Source of the DNA: an uncultured Duncaniella sp.
Lineage (GTDB): Bacteria > Bacteroidota > Bacteroidia > Bacteroidales > Muribaculaceae
NCBI GenBank assembly: GCA_910584825.1
Contig: CAJUCI010000010.1
Coordinates: 31,548 to 95,547, forward strand
Direction: 5' to 3'
DNA length: 64,000 bases
The position numbers and the translations under genes are program-made. The notes under the pieces are model-generated. The model did no database searches, was not told the origin of the DNA, and saw only the letters and a program-made list of their open reading frames with translations. This document shows, piece after piece, positions 62,959 through 64,000 of the stretch (within the stretch, counting starts at the first letter, position 1; the number at the start of each line of letters is the position of its first letter).

Positions 62959-63164
62959 TGTATAAGTTTTACTATTGTGTATGATTTTTTTTGAATATTA
63001 ATGACTCCAGAAATGTCGGATTTGTTTTGCTCGCCGACAACGACAGTACGGTCTTCTTCTGACAAAATAGAATATTTTATTCCATCAACTTCAAATGCAT
63101 TCATTGGCATTGACACAAACAAAACCACGAACGCTAATAATGGTTTAATCAATTTTGTTTTCAT
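62955..63164 (-). CDS. N-terminal piece of the BspA-type surface protein (signal peptide)
   Basis: The 69-codon frame begins MKTKLIKPLLAFVVLFVSMPMNAFEV, a clear signal peptide, then VDGIKYSILSEEDRTVVVG and SDISGVINIQKK, the usual start of BspA-type proteins. It then runs into a stop (YTIVKLIQ). Adding one A to the A8 run at 62985-62992 would continue it as ...KTYTVTNIGEWAF into the repeat region, so the two frames are one gene. Either the strain copy is off, or the base count is a sequencing error. ATG 63164 is preferred over an ATG 15 bases upstream. Confidence 0.8.
   Translation of the reverse strand: MKTKLIKPLLAFVVLFVSMPMNAFEVDGIKYSILSEEDRTVVVGEQNKSDISGVINIQKKSYTIVKLIQ
62985..62992 (-). 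repeat. A8 homopolymer at the BspA frameshift
   Basis: Eight consecutive A on the minus strand (T on plus) at exactly the point where the signal-peptide frame and the repeat frame differ by one base. Runs of this kind are hot spots both for slipped-strand mispairing and for sequencing error. Confidence 0.85.
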
Positions 63165-63357
63165 CTCTAGGTAAATCAATTTCGGTTAATATTGGAAGTC
63201 CTGATTCATCGGCAATCTCTTTAATGCGCGCTGCGTTAGAACTTTCATAAAAGCATGAGATGCCGGTCAGTAAGTTTTCTCTCAAAAGCTTTTCAAGAAA
63301 ACCAAGCAACTGCTCTTTGGGGAGTTGCTGTTCATATAGGAATGAAAAAGTAGGCAT
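63145..63357 (-). CDS. Hypothetical small protein
   Basis: A 70-residue frame, not recognised. It starts MPTFSFLYEQQLPKEQLLGFLEKLL, has a mixed helical pattern with normal amino-acid composition and no signal or membrane segment. Its end overlaps the start of the BspA signal-peptide frame by 20 bases, and it follows the next upstream frame by 13 bases, so the three may form one transcript. Confidence 0.5.
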   Translation of the reverse strand: MPTFSFLYEQQLPKEQLLGFLEKLLRENLLTGISCFYESSNAARIKEIADESGLPILTEIDLPRDENKID

Positions 63358-63370
63358 AGCTTGATTTTAA

Positions 63371-63661
63371 TTATAACCACACAAACTTTTTAAGTGAGAA
63401 AATCAGTTCTCTATCATTACCAAATAGCTTGATATTGGTAACTTCTTTGCTCTCCTTGCATAGCTTGTTTACATCAAGATAAGTTCTAATCAATAGTTGC
63501 ACACAATCTTGGTCAAGCACGTTCCCTTTGTAAAGATTCATCATCGAAAGATTACGAATCCAATGAGTATTGCCATCATACTCAAATTCAATCAAATAAT
63601 CGTTTTGATTCATACTGTATCTATTCCTGAACTCCCGACAGGAATTTTCACAATAAGACAT
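63371..63661 (-). CDS. Hypothetical protein
   Basis: A 96-residue frame, not recognised. The likely core begins at the internal ATG 63613 (MNQNDYLIEFEYDGNTHWIRNLSMMNLYKGN), which gives 80 residues; the upstream part (MSYCENSCREF) may not be translated. Composition looks protein-like and mostly hydrophilic. It lies in the AT-rich segment with the BspA-type gene and may share its promoter. Confidence 0.5.
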   Translation of the reverse strand: MSYCENSCREFRNRYSMNQNDYLIEFEYDGNTHWIRNLSMMNLYKGNVLDQDCVQLLIRTYLDVNKLCKESKEVTNIKLFGNDRELIFSLKKFVWL

Positions 63662-63889
63662 AAAAAGGTGTGGGAGTTGTATCTTGTTTTATCCGTAATT
63701 CAGGTCTTGGTCTACCTTCTCCATAGATAAAACAATAGCCCCACACCGAGTATGCATATAATCCGCCTTTCGGGGCAGGGTATAGGCAACCGATGCAGGT
63801 GCTATTGCCAATCTTATCTTCATGGAGTTTCAGACGACCAAGTTTGAATTACGAAGATAAAATTTCAATAACACCTTTATATTAAATAA

Positions 63890-63933
63890 GTGGTGAATCC
63901 GCTGACTACGACTCTTCGCATGGGATTCGCCAC
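63890..63933 (-). promoter_or_regulatory. Hairpin at the predicted 5' end of the AT-rich-segment transcript
   Basis: GTGGTGAATCC (63890-63900) and GGATTCGCCAC (63923-63933) are inverted repeats with one mismatch and a 22-base loop. The structure starts directly downstream of the promoter box, so it would sit at the very 5' end of the mRNA. Confidence 0.55.
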
Positions 63934-63940
63934 AAAGATA
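63933..63940 (-). promoter_or_regulatory. Promoter -7 box for the AT-rich-segment genes
   Basis: Plus-strand CAAAGATA reads TATCTTTG on the minus strand, a TAnnTTTG match after an AT-rich run. It is the only good box upstream of the small genes and the BspA-type gene. Confidence 0.55.
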
Positions 63941-64000
63941 ATAAAAAAAGGGGTCAGTAGAAAAATATTGGGGATAAATAATTTTGAAGGCCAAAGTTTA

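Larger units (their letters stand above)
63662..64000. other. AT-rich end region without a confident gene
   Basis: The minus strand is open for 66 codons from 63848 to the stop at 63648 (reading ...YPAPKGGLYAYSVWGYCF...) but has no ATG, so it may be a decayed gene end. Bases 63667-63747 hold an imperfect inverted repeat (GGTGTGGG with CCCACACC, TTGTTTTATC with GATAAAACAA). A promoter and hairpin lie further right; the last 60 bases show nothing recognisable. Confidence 0.5.

Noticed and set aside
63648..63848. 66-codon minus-strand open stretch as a full gene
   Set aside because: It has no ATG and no convincing alternative start; kept only as a possible gene remnant.
63890..63940. Invertible promoter like those of Bacteroides capsule loci
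   Set aside because: The inverted repeats flank only 22 bases and the promoter box lies at the edge, not between the arms; no recombinase gene is present.

Overview
This 64 kb window is a piece of chromosome from a Bacteroidales bacterium, most likely a gut member of the Muribaculaceae or a close relative. Several signs point there: many genes have the Bacteroidetes -7 promoter box TAnnTTTG instead of sigma70 boxes, and there is a TonB-dependent receptor with a carboxypeptidase-like N-terminal domain, a glycine-lipid acyltransferase pair, long-form IspG, class I fumarase, the NrdDG anaerobic ribonucleotide reductase and a BspA-type leucine-rich surface protein with a C-terminal sorting domain. 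Family-level placement is inference. Most of the window is GC-rich. The last 2.3 kb is clearly AT-richer.

Layout. 1-6.6 kb (+): end of ispG, then ribD, a GNAT acetyltransferase, an NhaC-type antiporter and a TonB receptor. 7.1-8.2 kb (+): the ribosomal operon rpsF-rpsR-rplI. 8.2-9.3 kb: a gene-free block of repeats. 9.3-18.5 kb: cardiolipin synthase (-), then a + strand run of nadE, a dicarboxylate/amino acid symporter, an RluA-type pseudouridine synthase, the glsA-glsB-like lipid acyltransferases, galE and an aldose-1-epimerase homologue. 18.9-22.4 kb: an AspT/YidE-type transporter (-) divergent from ilvE and an HD-domain gene (+). 22.4-28.8 kb (-): a LytS/LytR two-component system followed by a TolC/MacA/MacB tripartite exporter. 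29-36.9 kb (mostly -): folate cyclo-ligase, S41 protease, dCMP deaminase, peroxiredoxin, an MptE/GT42-like protein, a glutaminase-like protein without catalytic residues, a PepSY-like lipoprotein (+), an NSS transporter and a Crp/Fnr regulator. 37.1-39.9 kb (+): tRNA-Arg(CCU), a small membrane protein, a split ThrE exporter and a LysR regulator. 40-43.7 kb (-): MerR regulator, MltG, then an outer-membrane barrel/NeuD/NeuB operon. 43.9-54 kb (+): small acidic lipoprotein, Ca-ATPase, alaS, Dabb protein, nrdD, nrdG, mdh. 54-61.6 kb (-): mutS2, then fumarase, histidine kinase, prmC, recX, comF. 61.7-64 kb (-): the AT-rich end with a frameshifted BspA-type gene and small unknown genes.

How genes work together: MacA, MacB and TolC homologues make one envelope-spanning exporter next to its probable LytSR controller. 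GlsA/GlsB-like enzymes make N- and O-acylated amino-acid lipids. Fumarase and malate dehydrogenase serve central carbon flow, and NrdD/NrdG supply deoxynucleotides without oxygen. NeuB and NeuD point to a nonulosonic (sialic-acid-like) sugar, but no NeuA or NeuC is in the window.

The intergenic regions are unusual. Five hold arrays of a GTCGCA/TGCGAC motif. Three of these carry a 110-135 bp element whose arms are inverted repeats that are themselves palindromes. The most interesting gene-level signals are the glutaminase-fold protein lacking its SxxK lysine, the A8 homopolymer frameshift in the surface-protein gene, and the small barrel-NeuD-NeuB operon.
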